In this document: positions 17,971 through 26,970 of the stretch, in pieces | Layout: each line of letters opens with the position of its first letter | Numbering within the stretch: the stretch's first letter is position 1 | Assembly (NCBI GenBank): GCA_002411015.1 | Contig: DHPY01000004.1 | Location: 1-63,459 of the forward strand | From: Armatimonadetes bacterium UBA5352 | GTDB taxonomy: Bacteria; Armatimonadota; Zipacnadia; Zipacnadales; UBA5352 | Direction: 5' to 3' | DNA length: 63,459 bases | Notes under the pieces: model-generated | Seen by the model: only the letters and a program-made list of their open reading frames with translations | What the model was told of the DNA's origin: nothing | The model's database searches: none | Program-made: the position numbers and the translations under genes

Positions 17971-18013
17971 CGGGAACCGGCGGTTCCCGAGACCAGAAGG
18001 ACTCCGGGAGTCC
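17971..18013 (-). other. Two GC-rich hairpins in the leader of the lipoprotein gene
   Basis: Arms CGGGAACC and GGTTCCCG (17971-17989) and the near-perfect palindrome GGACTCCGGGAGTCC (17999-18013) lie in the 191-bp gap between the epimerase stop and the lipoprotein start. They could end the upstream operon or shape the lipoprotein leader. No run of T follows either hairpin, so neither use is secure. Confidence 0.4.
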
Positions 18014-18123
18014 GCCCAGATCGGTCGTCGCGTGCCTACCGTGTCAGTGGCATCACCCCTCGCCAGAGAAGCCCCGCATTGATACACATAGGGATAGTCC
18101 CGGTCCTGGACAGGTCCTCTGCC

Positions 18124-19089
18124 TCATGACGTTGCCTGCGCCAGCTTCTGCGCGGGAGTAGCGGCCGAATACCATCCCACGGCCCTCTGGAGGCCCTCTC
18201 GGAAATGCACCACCGGCTCATAGCCGAGGGTCTCCCGGGCTCGCGAGATGTCGGCGAGAGAGTCCTTCACGTCACCGATACGTGCCTCCGCGTAGATGGG
18301 CGTGATGTCCGTGCCGAGGATCTCGTTGAGATCTCGCACAAGGTCATTGAGCGATGCCTGCCTGCCGCAGGCGATGTTGAAGACCTCGCCCGCGCCACCC
18401 TCGGCGTTGGCTGCAAGGATATTCGCATGCACGACGTTCGCAATGTAGGAGAAGTCGCGCGACTGCTCGCCGTCGCCGAAGATCGTCGGCTGCCGCCCCT
18501 CCATCATAGCTGTGATGAAGAGGGGGATGACCGCTGCGTACTGCGACGCAGGATCCTGCCTCGGCCCGAAGACGTTGAAGTAGCGCAGCGCGACGGTCTC
18601 CAGGCCGTAGACCGCGCAGAAGGCGGCCAGGTAGCTCTCGCCGGCCAGCTTCGAGCCGGCGTACGGCGAGATCGGCTGCTGCAGCATGCTCTCACGCTTC
18701 GGTAGCTCGCGGTTGCGGCCGTAGACCGAGGAGGACGAGGCGAAGACCACCCGCTTCACCTCCGCGTCCCGAGCGGCAAGCAGCACGTTGAGGGTGCCCC
18801 CTACGTTCACCTCATTCGAGGTGACAGGGTCCTTGACGGACCGCGGGACCGAGGGGAGGGCCGCCTGATGCAGCACGAAATCCGCGCCCGTGAACGCGGG
18901 ACGGATCGCCTCGAGATCGCGGATGTCACTCTCGAAGAACTCGATGCGGTCCTCTATCGCCGCGAGATTCTCCCGCCTGCCGGTGGCCATGTTGTCGAGC
19001 ACCCGCACCGTCTCGCCCCGCTCGACGAGCTCCGTCGCAATGTTGCTGCCTATGAAGCCCGCGCCACCTGTCACCAGATACGTTGCCAT
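18124..19089 (-). CDS. NAD-dependent nucleotide-sugar epimerase (UDP-GlcNAc/UDP-Glc 4-epimerase-like)
   Basis: 321-residue extended short-chain dehydrogenase. The Rossmann motif GGAGFIGS is at residues 8-15. The catalytic Ser/Tyr/Lys are in FASSSSVYG and the YAGSK motif. RYFNVFGPRQDP is typical of WbpP/GalE-like epimerases. It interconverts C4 epimers of UDP-sugars, in the cytoplasm, to feed the EPS glycosyltransferases. AAGGAAGAGG precedes ATG 19089. It is the last gene of the leftward operon, 39 bp after the kinase/nucleotidyltransferase fusion that may supply its nucleotide-sugar substrate. Confidence 0.9.
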   Translation of the reverse strand: MATYLVTGGAGFIGSNIATELVERGETVRVLDNMATGRRENLAAIEDRIEFFESDIRDLEAIRPAFTGADFVLHQAALPSVPRSVKDPVTSNEVNVGGTLNVLLAARDAEVKRVVFASSSSVYGRNRELPKRESMLQQPISPYAGSKLAGESYLAAFCAVYGLETVALRYFNVFGPRQDPASQYAAVIPLFITAMMEGRQPTIFGDGEQSRDFSYIANVVHANILAANAEGGAGEVFNIACGRQASLNDLVRDLNEILGTDITPIYAEARIGDVKDSLADISRARETLGYEPVVHFREGLQRAVGWYSAATPAQKLAQATS

Positions 19090-19128
19090 CTGCCTCTTCC
19101 TTTCGCCTGATCCTCAACGTGCTGCACG

Positions 19129-21822
19129 TCAGACAATGACCATCCCGGCGCCCTCGGGCGGACAGTACGGCCGGGCCTCGAAGCCCTGTGTTGCCAGCCG
19201 CTCGATCAGCGGGTCAACTGCGTCTTCCTCCACCAGTATCATGGCCGATCCACCGAGCCCCGCGCCCGCCAGTTGCGCGCCCTTGACGCCCGGTACGGAG
19301 CGCGCGGCGTCCACGATCAGGTCCATCTCCGGCGTGCTGCAGCGGTACATTCCCGGCTGGCGATGAAGCTGCGCACGCTCAACGCGATCGGGGTCGCTAC
19401 TGCGGATGTCGGCGATCAGCCCATCCAGGTACCGGTCGCTCACCTCGTACTCCCACGGGCGCTGCTGGAGATCCGTGTCATGCGAGACGACGCGATCGCC
19501 ATCGTGCGACGCGTACCAGAGCGCTCCGAAGCCATCCGCGTCGCCCGTACGGAGATGCTCCGTGCAGCGCAGGCTGCGCTCGCACTCGGCCATGCCAAAG
19601 AGCGTCACTCCGCGCACATCGAACGGCTCATCCTCATTGTCCAGACCCGACAGCAGGTTGTGCAGCTTGTGCCAGTCTGAGCTGTCGAGGCGACCGTAGT
19701 GGCTCAGAAGCTCCGCGACCGTGATCCTCTCCGGGAGTCGCTTGACCATCCCGTAGAGCTCATCCAGGTGCATGCCGAGGTTGCTGCACGAGACGTCTCG
19801 CAGGTGGTGGATTGACCCGGCGAAGGCGGGGTAGAGCTGCCTTAGGATCAGCTCTCCCGCGACGTAGCCGAGGATGCGCCGGTTGAACTCACCGCGGGCC
19901 GACTCGCTCTTGCGGGCGCTGATGCCCGAGTTGCAGACCACCAGGCGATGGTCCGCGAAGAACGGGAGGAAGTCGTAGACCTCGAACGGGAAGAAGCCGA
20001 TGTGCGCGACGAGGCCGCGCCTGCCGAACTTGATCGCCGCATGGTCCCCGTTGCCGCCGCGGGTGCCGACAAACCACTCGCCCTCGCCGCAGAGGTCCAC
20101 CAGCAGGTTGGCGCGCACCGGCAGCCCGTTGCGGCTCACCATCGCCTCAGCCGCGGCGACCACGATGGCCGACGAGGAACTGAGCCCGGACCCCAGCGGG
20201 ATGCTCCCGTGCGTGACGATGTTGAGCCCCTGCAGCGGCCGGTCCTTGAACCGCGACTGCAGCCGCAACGCCGCTGCCTTCACGTAGTTCTCCCAGTGCC
20301 CGTTGCTCACCATCGCCAGGGTCTTCGGGCTGTTGACGCAGTTGAGCCAGTCGCCCCAGTCGAGGTGCGAGATCTCCTCGTGGATGGAGAACTTCGCGGG
20401 CCTGAAGAGCCTGTTGCAGTTGCGCAGGTCAATGACATCATCGTCTCGCGGCGAGGCCACGAGGATGATCTCATCATCAATTGCGACCACGTTCACCCGG
20501 CCGCCGCGATGATCAATGTGCCTGCCGAGCAGGTTGATCCGGCCGGGAGAGCGGACGATGAACACCTTGTCATCCGCGCTATGGTTCTTCGCGTAGGTCT
20601 GGAGCGCGTCCAGGTACTGCTGCCGCTTCGTCTCGTGCAGCTGCGGGAGGGCGCCGTAGGTCTGCTCCATGAACTGCCGGGTCTCCGGCAGATCCTCGGT
20701 GAAAAGCTGCTGCCACTGCTTCACCGTCCGCAGGCTGCGCTCGTGCAGGAAGCGCGGGTTCTCAACCAGCTCCAGCGCCTGGTCGCCGACCTCCGCGCGC
20801 ATCGTGCGCTCGACCGCCGCAAGCTCCTCCGGCGTGTTGAATGCGAGCGCGTCATCGGGGTGCTCGATCTTCACCGTGGTGACACTGAACCGCGGCCGAC
20901 CATCCTCGTCCTCCGACTCAACCAACGCGCGGATCGCGTCGGTGATGTACTCCTCGCCCTGCGCGTTGTCCCGATCGAGGTGCCGGAGGCCCTCATACAG
21001 CGCCTCCGCGCGGAACAGATAGGAGGAGAGGTTGACATCATCGGTGCGCTCATCCACTTCAGAGGCCGGAACATCCACCGTCTCAGAGCCATCGCGCAGA
21101 CGCAGCGTGGTGAGCTTCTCCAGCGGGTCGAGCAGGTCGCTCAACTGCTCGGAGGAGACTCGATCGTGGGTGGTGAGCACGCTGTAGAGCTCGCCGCAGG
21201 CCTTCGCGGCCTTCTTGGGGTTCGGGAGGTGCTCGTGGACGATCTCGAGGAGCGAACCACAGGAGAGATCGCCCGAACGGCCCTCGGCTTGCTTGCGGAG
21301 GTCGGCCACGACCCTCGACAGGCCAATCTCGCTCGTCTCGACTATCCCGGCGACCTGCCCGTTGCCCTGGTAGACCACTCGGCCGGAGGTGGGGTTGTCC
21401 GCCTTGTCTCCCACGAGCAGGGCGAGGTCGGCATCTGCCGCCTCAGCGTGCTCGATCAGCCGCTTCAGCGCCTGCGGCCGGAGGAGGCGGTCGCCCGCCA
21501 CTACGAAGACGCGGCCGTCGAAGCCCGTGGCCTCCAGCACCCGGGCGCCGCACCGGGCGGCATTGCCGGTACCCAGCGGCTGCGGCTGATAGGCGAAGGT
21601 GACATCGGGGAAGCGCGACCCGGCAGTCTCTACGACCTGCTCGCCAAGCTCACCAATGACGATCACATGGTGCTCTATGCCGCAGTCCTCGTAGACCTGC
21701 AGCGCGCGCAATATGACCGGTACACCGGCCACCTCAAAGCATGCCTTGTGCTTTGTGTCAGACCTCATCCGTGTTCCTCGCCCACCGGCGAGGATCATGG
21801 AGAAGACGGTGTCCTGTGGCAC
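19129..21822 (-). CDS. Bifunctional nucleotidyltransferase / GHMP (galactokinase-family) sugar kinase fusion
   Basis: About 897 residues. The N-terminal half is a GlmU-type NTP transferase (MILAGGRGTRM with Lys in DTKHKACFEVAG). The C-terminal half is a GHMP kinase. It has motif 1 PGRINLLGRHIDHRGG, motif 2 PLGSGLSSSSAIVVAA and motif 3 GAGLGGSAMI. The HIDHxGG form is closer to plant galacturonokinase-like proteins than to the usual galactokinase GEHTDYNGG. Such a fusion would phosphorylate a sugar at C1 and activate it to an NDP-sugar, as FKP does for fucose; the actual sugar is unknown. The start is GTG 21822, with GGAGG 8 nt upstream; GTG 21855 is an alternative. It lies 20-50 bp after a GT4 gene in a six-gene operon. 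Confidence 0.85.
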   Translation of the reverse strand: MPQDTVFSMILAGGRGTRMRSDTKHKACFEVAGVPVILRALQVYEDCGIEHHVIVIGELGEQVVETAGSRFPDVTFAYQPQPLGTGNAARCGARVLEATGFDGRVFVVAGDRLLRPQALKRLIEHAEAADADLALLVGDKADNPTSGRVVYQGNGQVAGIVETSEIGLSRVVADLRKQAEGRSGDLSCGSLLEIVHEHLPNPKKAAKACGELYSVLTTHDRVSSEQLSDLLDPLEKLTTLRLRDGSETVDVPASEVDERTDDVNLSSYLFRAEALYEGLRHLDRDNAQGEEYITDAIRALVESEDEDGRPRFSVTTVKIEHPDDALAFNTPEELAAVERTMRAEVGDQALELVENPRFLHERSLRTVKQWQQLFTEDLPETRQFMEQTYGALPQLHETKRQQYLDALQTYAKNHSADDKVFIVRSPGRINLLGRHIDHRGGRVNVVAIDDEIILVASPRDDDVIDLRNCNRLFRPAKFSIHEEISHLDWGDWLNCVNSPKTLAMVSNGHWENYVKAAALRLQSRFKDRPLQGLNIVTHGSIPLGSGLSSSSAIVVAAAEAMVSRNGLPVRANLLVDLCGEGEWFVGTRGGNGDHAAIKFGRRGLVAHIGFFPFEVYDFLPFFADHRLVVCNSGISARKSESARGEFNRRILGYVAGELILRQLYPAFAGSIHHLRDVSCSNLGMHLDELYGMVKRLPERITVAELLSHYGRLDSSDWHKLHNLLSGLDNEDEPFDVRGVTLFGMAECERSLRCTEHLRTGDADGFGALWYASHDGDRVVSHDTDLQQRPWEYEVSDRYLDGLIADIRSSDPDRVERAQLHRQPGMYRCSTPEMDLIVDAARSVPGVKGAQLAGAGLGGSAMILVEEDAVDPLIERLATQGFEARPYCPPEGAGMVIV

Positions 21823-21875
21823 CAGGACCACCTCCAAGTTCTCCCGACCCGTCACGTCAGCACGACCTGCTGCGT

Positions 21876-23096
21876 CTACCGCGAGTGAAGCATGGCCTCA
21901 ATCTGCGGCATGATGACCCCCGGCGCATGGAAGCTGCGAACATGGTCCCACGTGCGCCGGGTGTAGGACTCGCTCTCATCGCAAACGTGCCGCACGGCAG
22001 CGGCGAGTTCGGATGTCTCCCGGCAGTGCACTCCGAGGTCGTACTCCTCGATCACACTATCCGGGTCCACGGTCGAGACAACCGGCCTGCCGTGGCTCCA
22101 CGACTGCAGGAATGTGTTCGGAAAGCCCTCCACCGTCGAGGTGCACAGGTAAGCCGATGCGCGCTTGAAGTACCCGTCGATCTCCCTGAAGGGCACGAAG
22201 CCGAGCACCTTCACGTTGGGCATTCCCGCAGCCCGCTTTGCCACGCTATCGTGGACTCCGGCGTCGTCATCAGCGGGTCCCCCCGCGAGTACAAAGGTCA
22301 CGTTCGGCAGTTGCTCCGCGACGTCAAGCACCAGGTGCGGTCGCTTCAGGCCACGCATCGTGGCCGCCCAGAAGACCTCCGGCGGCTGCACCGGCGGTTC
22401 GGGCTCCGGAGTGGGCGCGGCCCAGATGTTGCGGATCAGCACCGCCTCCCGCCCGTGCCGCTCAAGCATCGCGGCCTGCTGCTCCTTTGTCTGCGCCACG
22501 ATCAGGTCGGCGTTGCGCATGCCGTATCGCGCGAGCCAGCGCTCCCGCAGCGGCAGCCGCGAGCGCGACGGGTCATCGCAGTAAGGGTCCGTCGCTGACG
22601 CGAGCCACAGGATGAAGCGCCGGCCATGCCGCTGGCAGTAGCGCGCAATGACGCCGTTCTGCCAGCCTGCGCCGCGCTGGAGGTAGATGTCCGCGTCCGC
22701 CTTCGCGATCAGCCGCCTACAGGCCGGCATCGTCGCCGTGAAGAACCGCAGCCCCGGGATCGCAAGCCCCGAGCGGCGCTCGCTCACGAGCCTGATGCCG
22801 TCCACCTGCTCGGGCAGATCGGCCTCCCCGTGGTTCTCGAAGGCGAATGTGATCGGCCAGCCGCGATCTGCCAGTCCGCGCGCGATCTCCGCCAGTTGCA
22901 GCTCAGCGCCACCGGCGCGGCTCTGCCCGGCCCCCAGCAGCATCTCCGGCACCGCGCGCCCGGTGTGCAGCAGGCAGACGCGATCGCCCGCGCGCCTTGA
23001 TGCAGCGGCCTCCCGGGCGGCCGCTCGTGCCGGAGCGAGATCGGCCGGCGTGGCGGCGATATCCGAGGCAGGAGTTGTGGTCACTTCGCTCAGCAT
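21876..23096 (-). CDS. GT4 family glycosyltransferase (tandem paralogue 2)
   Basis: 406 residues with GT-B fold. The N-terminal domain has GGAELQLAEIARGLADRGW. The C-terminal donor-binding domain contains FWAATMRGLKRPHLVLDVAE and the closing motif STVEGFPNTFLQSWSHGRPV, the GT4 E-x7-E region. It probably transfers a sugar from an NDP-sugar during EPS repeat-unit assembly on the inner face of the membrane. It is a tandem paralogue of the next gene upstream, sharing GGAELQL and EGFPN-type motifs. The two overlap by 7 nt. A ~45-residue Ala-rich N-terminal extension (TPASDIAATPADLAPARAAA) is unusual. Confidence 0.88.
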   Translation of the reverse strand: MLSEVTTTPASDIAATPADLAPARAAAREAAASRRAGDRVCLLHTGRAVPEMLLGAGQSRAGGAELQLAEIARGLADRGWPITFAFENHGEADLPEQVDGIRLVSERRSGLAIPGLRFFTATMPACRRLIAKADADIYLQRGAGWQNGVIARYCQRHGRRFILWLASATDPYCDDPSRSRLPLRERWLARYGMRNADLIVAQTKEQQAAMLERHGREAVLIRNIWAAPTPEPEPPVQPPEVFWAATMRGLKRPHLVLDVAEQLPNVTFVLAGGPADDDAGVHDSVAKRAAGMPNVKVLGFVPFREIDGYFKRASAYLCTSTVEGFPNTFLQSWSHGRPVVSTVDPDSVIEEYDLGVHCRETSELAAAVRHVCDESESYTRRTWDHVRSFHAPGVIMPQIEAMLHSR

Positions 23097-24313
23097 GTCG
23101 CAGCCACCAGGCCCTCATTATTGCCGGTCAGCGAGCGCAGCAGCTTCTCCAGCCGCGCACCGGTTGTCGCGATGCTATGCTCCCCATGCACGTGCTCCCG
23201 CGCGCGCCGCGCCAGCCCGACCCGTTCCTCCGGCGCCTCCAGCAGGCTCTGAAGCCTCTCGATACCATCCGCGGAGGAGTGGAAGCAGCGCCCGATATCG
23301 TTGGCTTTGATGACCCCGTCAGGATCGCATCGGCTCAGCACCACCGCGCCCGCCGCCCACGCTTGCAGGAACACATTCGGGAAGCCCTCGCCGACACCGT
23401 CTGAGGTGCTGACGAGGACCGACGCCTCGTTGAACAGCTCCTCCGTCTCCTCATACGGAGTGAAACCGCGGTAGTCCACGTTCGGCAGCCCCGCCGCCTC
23501 GCTGACGATGCGTTCATGGAGCTGCGGGTGGCTCTTCACGGGCCCGCCGATCATGACGAACTGAACCTCGGGCAGCCATGCAGCCATCTCAAGCAGCATA
23601 TCGGGCCTCTTCTTCGGCTGCATCGAGCCGACCCAGAGCACGAAGCCCCCGCGGTCCCCGTTTGCCGCTCCCTCAGCCGCAGCGATGGCGTTCCGGATCA
23701 GGAAGCCCTCCCGGCCGAAGTGCTTGTGCAGCAACTCCCCCTGCTCGTTCGTCTGCAGCACGACTGCGTCAGCCGACTGGATCGCGCTGGCGGCTGGAAG
23801 CCTCTCCACCAGCGGCAGCGAGGACAGCCACGGGACGCCGTAGAGCGCGTCGGCGTTCTTGGCGAACCAGAAGATGTAGGGGCGGCCGTATGAGCTGCAC
23901 CACGAGGCCACCACGCCTGCCTGCCCGGTCAGGCCGCGGCAGATGTACGCCTGTGCATCGGCCTTAGCCAGCGTCCTCCAGAAGCGGGAGGCATCGCGCA
24001 GCGCGCCTGCCGGCGACTTCTTGGCGTCACTTTGCGGGTACGCCTTCAGCAGCCTGATGCCCTCGTGCGTCACGATCTCGCGCTCCTGCCCGTAGTCGCC
24101 CACGAGGAACGTCACGTCCCAGCCGCGCTCCCGCAGGTAGCCCGCCAGCATACTGAGCTGCAACTCCGCGCCACCCATCGCGTCGGGACCTTCACCGGTC
24201 AGCAGGCGAAGCATCGGCGGCCCCGTCGCCACGAAGCAGACCGACCCCGGCCGCGCCACCTGGTCGGTGGCAGCCCCAAAGGCGCTTGCTTCATAGCGCT
24301 CAGCGACGCTCAT
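23090..24313 (-). CDS. GT4 family glycosyltransferase (tandem paralogue 1)
   Basis: 407 residues with GT-B fold. It has GGAELQLSMLAGYLRERGWD in the acceptor domain, FVLWVGSMQPKKRPDMLLEM at the start of the donor domain, and VGEGFPNVFLQAWAAGAVVL as the GT4 E-x7-E closing motif. It sits in the leftward EPS operon, overlapping the deacetylase-fold gene by 4 nt (ATGA at 24310-24313) and the following paralogue by 7 nt. Donor and acceptor sugars cannot be told from sequence. Confidence 0.88.
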   Translation of the reverse strand: MSVAERYEASAFGAATDQVARPGSVCFVATGPPMLRLLTGEGPDAMGGAELQLSMLAGYLRERGWDVTFLVGDYGQEREIVTHEGIRLLKAYPQSDAKKSPAGALRDASRFWRTLAKADAQAYICRGLTGQAGVVASWCSSYGRPYIFWFAKNADALYGVPWLSSLPLVERLPAASAIQSADAVVLQTNEQGELLHKHFGREGFLIRNAIAAAEGAANGDRGGFVLWVGSMQPKKRPDMLLEMAAWLPEVQFVMIGGPVKSHPQLHERIVSEAAGLPNVDYRGFTPYEETEELFNEASVLVSTSDGVGEGFPNVFLQAWAAGAVVLSRCDPDGVIKANDIGRCFHSSADGIERLQSLLEAPEERVGLARRAREHVHGEHSIATTGARLEKLLRSLTGNNEGLVAATC

Positions 24314-25398
24314 GCGACTCGTTCCTTCGGAGCGGCCCTGTTGATGCTGTCGAGCGCCTCCCGCGCGTTCATGAAGCGCAGCCGGACACCTCTTTGCTGC
24401 GCCAGCCGCCTGAGCCTCTGCAGGTTCGCCCTGAAGTTCCCCGCGCTGTTCCCGGCATCAGCGTAGCCGGCGAGCAGTTCGTCCGGATGGAAGGCCGTGA
24501 CCAGCACGGCATGACCCCGTCGCTGCGCTCGCACCAGCTGGCCTGCTGCAAGTCTGCCGAAGACATACGGGTTGCTCGTGATGTAGGCCTTCAGCGGCTG
24601 TGCGAGATGCGCCAACTCCGTTACCGACTGCGCGACCGGCTGCCTCGGGAGCCGCCGCAGCGCCGCCACCGCTGAGAGCGATGGTGAGCGGAAGACGGAC
24701 ATCGGCAGCTCCACGAGCCCGTTCTCCTCACCGGGGCCCGCGGGTTGGCGATAGTCCGAGGCCTTCGGGATGTACGCCTCCTCGGGCGCGCCTCGCCAGT
24801 CGAGATGGCGGGCGAAGACGCTGCCGTCGCGATCCGGCCCGCCCGCCACAAATCTGCCCGGGATGGCGGAGATGTCCACTTCCACCGGGAGCTTCCGCAG
24901 CGTGTTCATGCTCGCGTTGTTGTGGAACTCCCAGCCCATGCGGCTGGTGCGCGGCGCGTCGCTCATTCGGTCAGCGAGCGCAGAGTAGCCGTTGCTGAGG
25001 CAGTCCTCGATCCACGGGCCATCGTCCGTCTCCTGGTACCAGCAGCCATCGCGCTCTGCCCAGCGCCACAGATGCGGGTGCCAGGCGAGTTCGTCTCCTC
25101 CCGCGCTCATCTGCTGCCAGATCTCGGCAAACTGTCCGTACGACCACGCCGGGTCGCCGTAGACGCCCGCAACCTGCTCGTCGGAGCGGATGCACCACGT
25201 GATGCGCAGCGGGTTGCCGAAGTCATCCGTGAACTCGTCGCCGATCTCCCGCGCGCGCCTCACGCCATCGGTGAGGCCGCGCCAGCGCATCGGCTCGCGC
25301 GAATCGTAACGCGTGCCGCCGTAGCGTGGCCGGTCAGGGTCGCTGTCGCAACCCACCACCACGCCAAGCTCTGGCCTGCTGGCGGCGCCCTCTCTCAT
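24310..25398 (-). CDS. Polysaccharide deacetylase-fold protein of an EPS cluster
   Basis: 362 residues. GVVVGCDSDPDRPRYGG carries an Asp pair like the first metal motif of the NodB/deacetylase superfamily. GDELAWHPHLWRW supplies paired His residues (HPH rather than the usual HxxxH). ITSNPYVF and LVTAFHPDELL are later strands. The standard catalytic TFDDG is not seen, so enzymatic activity is uncertain; it may be a divergent deacetylase. The start is ATG 25398, overlapping the upstream GT4 stop as ATGA; the longer open frame to 25578 would lie inside that gene. It is the second gene of the operon. Confidence 0.6.
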   Translation of the reverse strand: MREGAASRPELGVVVGCDSDPDRPRYGGTRYDSREPMRWRGLTDGVRRAREIGDEFTDDFGNPLRITWCIRSDEQVAGVYGDPAWSYGQFAEIWQQMSAGGDELAWHPHLWRWAERDGCWYQETDDGPWIEDCLSNGYSALADRMSDAPRTSRMGWEFHNNASMNTLRKLPVEVDISAIPGRFVAGGPDRDGSVFARHLDWRGAPEEAYIPKASDYRQPAGPGEENGLVELPMSVFRSPSLSAVAALRRLPRQPVAQSVTELAHLAQPLKAYITSNPYVFGRLAAGQLVRAQRRGHAVLVTAFHPDELLAGYADAGNSAGNFRANLQRLRRLAQQRGVRLRFMNAREALDSINRAAPKERVA

Positions 25399-26642
25399 GC
25401 GATCAGCCCCTCGAACAGCTCGAGCAGCCGGTCGCAGTGCAAATCGGGCGAGTAGTGCGTCTGCAGGCGGTGCCGAGCCGCCTGCCCCATGCTGCGGCGG
25501 AGGTTGCTGTCGGCGAGAAGCGTCTGTATCGCGCCGGCAAGCGCTGCCGGGTCGTCCGGTTCGCAGAGAATGCCGCACTCGGGCGCGATCTGCTCCGGAA
25601 TGCCCCCTACCGCGCTCGCCACCACCGGTTTCGCGTGTGCGAAGCTCTCCAGCACCGACATCGGGCAGTTGTCATACCAGCGCGACGGCACCACGGTGAA
25701 GAGGCTGCCCGCGATGAGCCGGTCGAGGCTCTCGCGGTCCTGGAAGCCGACGAACTCAACCTGCGTCGCCCCAACCTCATCGGCAAGTTGGCGCAGCTTC
25801 GTCTCGGTCCCGTCCACGTCGCCTCCAGCGATCAGCACACGCGGGCCCCCCTCAAGCTGCGCCGAGGCGCGGATGAGAGTATCTATCGCCTTCTCTGGCG
25901 CCACGCGACCGAAGTAGAGGATGTAGTCCTCCTCCTCGGCCTCCTCTATCTCGCTGATCTGACCGGGGTAGAAGCTCTGCAGGTGGACGATGCGCTCGCC
26001 GCCGAAGCCGGCATCTATCAGCCTGTCGCGCATGAACGCCGACGGCGTGACGAACATGTCCACGGTGTCGTAGACATGCATCCAGCGGTGCACGTACATC
26101 GAGAACGCGCGCGCGGCGCTGGCGCTCAGCGACGATTTGAGGCACCGGTGCTGCGCTGCCTTCCAGTAGGAACCGTGGAGGCACTCGGTGCACATCTGGC
26201 CGTGCTGGAGGAAGTGCAGCTCCGCGCAGATCATGTTGTAGTCCGGCACGCGCATGACCACCGGGAGCTTCCGCTTCGCAAATGAGTGAAGCATGCTCGG
26301 CGACATGTAGTTGTAGATGTTGTGCACGTAGGCGAGGTCTGGATCGGTGGCGGCGACCAGTTGGTCGGCCTTCGATCGCGCCTCAAATGAGTAGGTTGCT
26401 CGCCCGAGCAGCTTGAGCATCGAGAGCGGCGAGAGATGCATCTGCTTGTAGTGGCTCACATCGGCAGCGAGGGGAGGGCTGACGAAGTAGTCCGTATGTG
26501 TGTTGAGCGCGGTCTTCTCGTACGCAACCGTAAATGGCACCCACTCCTGTCCGCGCCGCTCGAGTTCCTCGATCAGTGCGAACAGGTAGGTGGCCGTGCC
26601 ACCTCCGCGCCACATATACTTGTGTGCAAGAAGGATCTTCAT
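25395..26642 (-). CDS. GT4 family glycosyltransferase, first gene of the leftward EPS operon
   Basis: 415 residues. It starts MKILLAHKYMWRGGGTATYL. The donor domain has YILYFGRVAPEKAIDTLIRA and the closing motif PMSVLESFAHAKPVVASAVG (GT4 E-x7-E). The cysteine-rich CAELHFLQHGQMCTEC in the middle resembles a zinc-knuckle-like insertion seen in some GT4 enzymes of EPS clusters. ATG 26642 is chosen because family homology begins there; the open frame runs 129 nt further upstream. It is preceded by the conserved operator and a TAGCCT hexamer, so it heads the 26642-18124 operon. Confidence 0.88.
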   Translation of the reverse strand: MKILLAHKYMWRGGGTATYLFALIEELERRGQEWVPFTVAYEKTALNTHTDYFVSPPLAADVSHYKQMHLSPLSMLKLLGRATYSFEARSKADQLVAATDPDLAYVHNIYNYMSPSMLHSFAKRKLPVVMRVPDYNMICAELHFLQHGQMCTECLHGSYWKAAQHRCLKSSLSASAARAFSMYVHRWMHVYDTVDMFVTPSAFMRDRLIDAGFGGERIVHLQSFYPGQISEIEEAEEEDYILYFGRVAPEKAIDTLIRASAQLEGGPRVLIAGGDVDGTETKLRQLADEVGATQVEFVGFQDRESLDRLIAGSLFTVVPSRWYDNCPMSVLESFAHAKPVVASAVGGIPEQIAPECGILCEPDDPAALAGAIQTLLADSNLRRSMGQAARHRLQTHYSPDLHCDRLLELFEGLIA

Positions 26643-26758
26643 GACCCCGCCTCGGGCTCCATCGAGCTCGCCACCACGATCTTCATCATCAATACCGCGA
26701 CGTGAACGGCCCCTGTCCGCACCGGCTGATAGCGACAGTGATCCGTTCTCGCGTCTAC

Positions 26759-26805
26759 AGGCTACCACCACCGGGCGACAGGTGCCCTCACAATAAACTC
26801 ACAGG
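26759..26805 (-). promoter_or_regulatory. Operator A and -10 element for the leftward EPS operon
   Basis: On the minus strand 26805-26786 reads CCTGTGAGTTTATTGTGAGG, with TGTGAG half-sites 11 bp apart. Exactly 22 nt later lies TAGCCT (26764-26759). No -35 hexamer is present. The start codon of the first operon gene is 117 nt further on. Confidence 0.65.
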
Positions 26806-26873
26806 CTCCCGCGGCAGCGAGGCGCTCAGGACGCCGCACGCGCCGCATGAAGCCATCGTTCACAGCCCTATGC

Positions 26874-26920
26874 CCTGTGAAGCTATTGTGAGCCACGTTG
26901 AGGAGCGCACGTTGTAGACT
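26874..26920 (+). promoter_or_regulatory. Operator C and -10 element for the rightward EPS operon
   Basis: 26874-26893 reads CCTGTGAAGCTATTGTGAGC, with half-sites at 26876 and 26887. TAGACT follows at 26915-26920, 22 nt after the second half-site. The ATP-grasp gene starts at 26971. Confidence 0.68.
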
Positions 26921-26970
26921 ATTGCGCAGAGAGATCGGGCCAATTCGCGTGTGGTGGTGACGGAAGAGGG

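Larger units (their letters stand above)
26643..26970. promoter_or_regulatory. Divergent promoter region between the two main EPS operons
   Basis: This 328-bp gap holds no gene. It carries two copies of the CCTGTGAR-N4-Y-TGTGAGS operator, one facing each operon, with a -10-like hexamer 22 nt downstream of each. The two sites are listed separately. Confidence 0.7.

Noticed and set aside
19948..21888. 646-codon open frame opposite the kinase fusion
   Set aside because: Same reason: the minus strand carries complete GHMP and nucleotidyltransferase motifs, while this frame has none.
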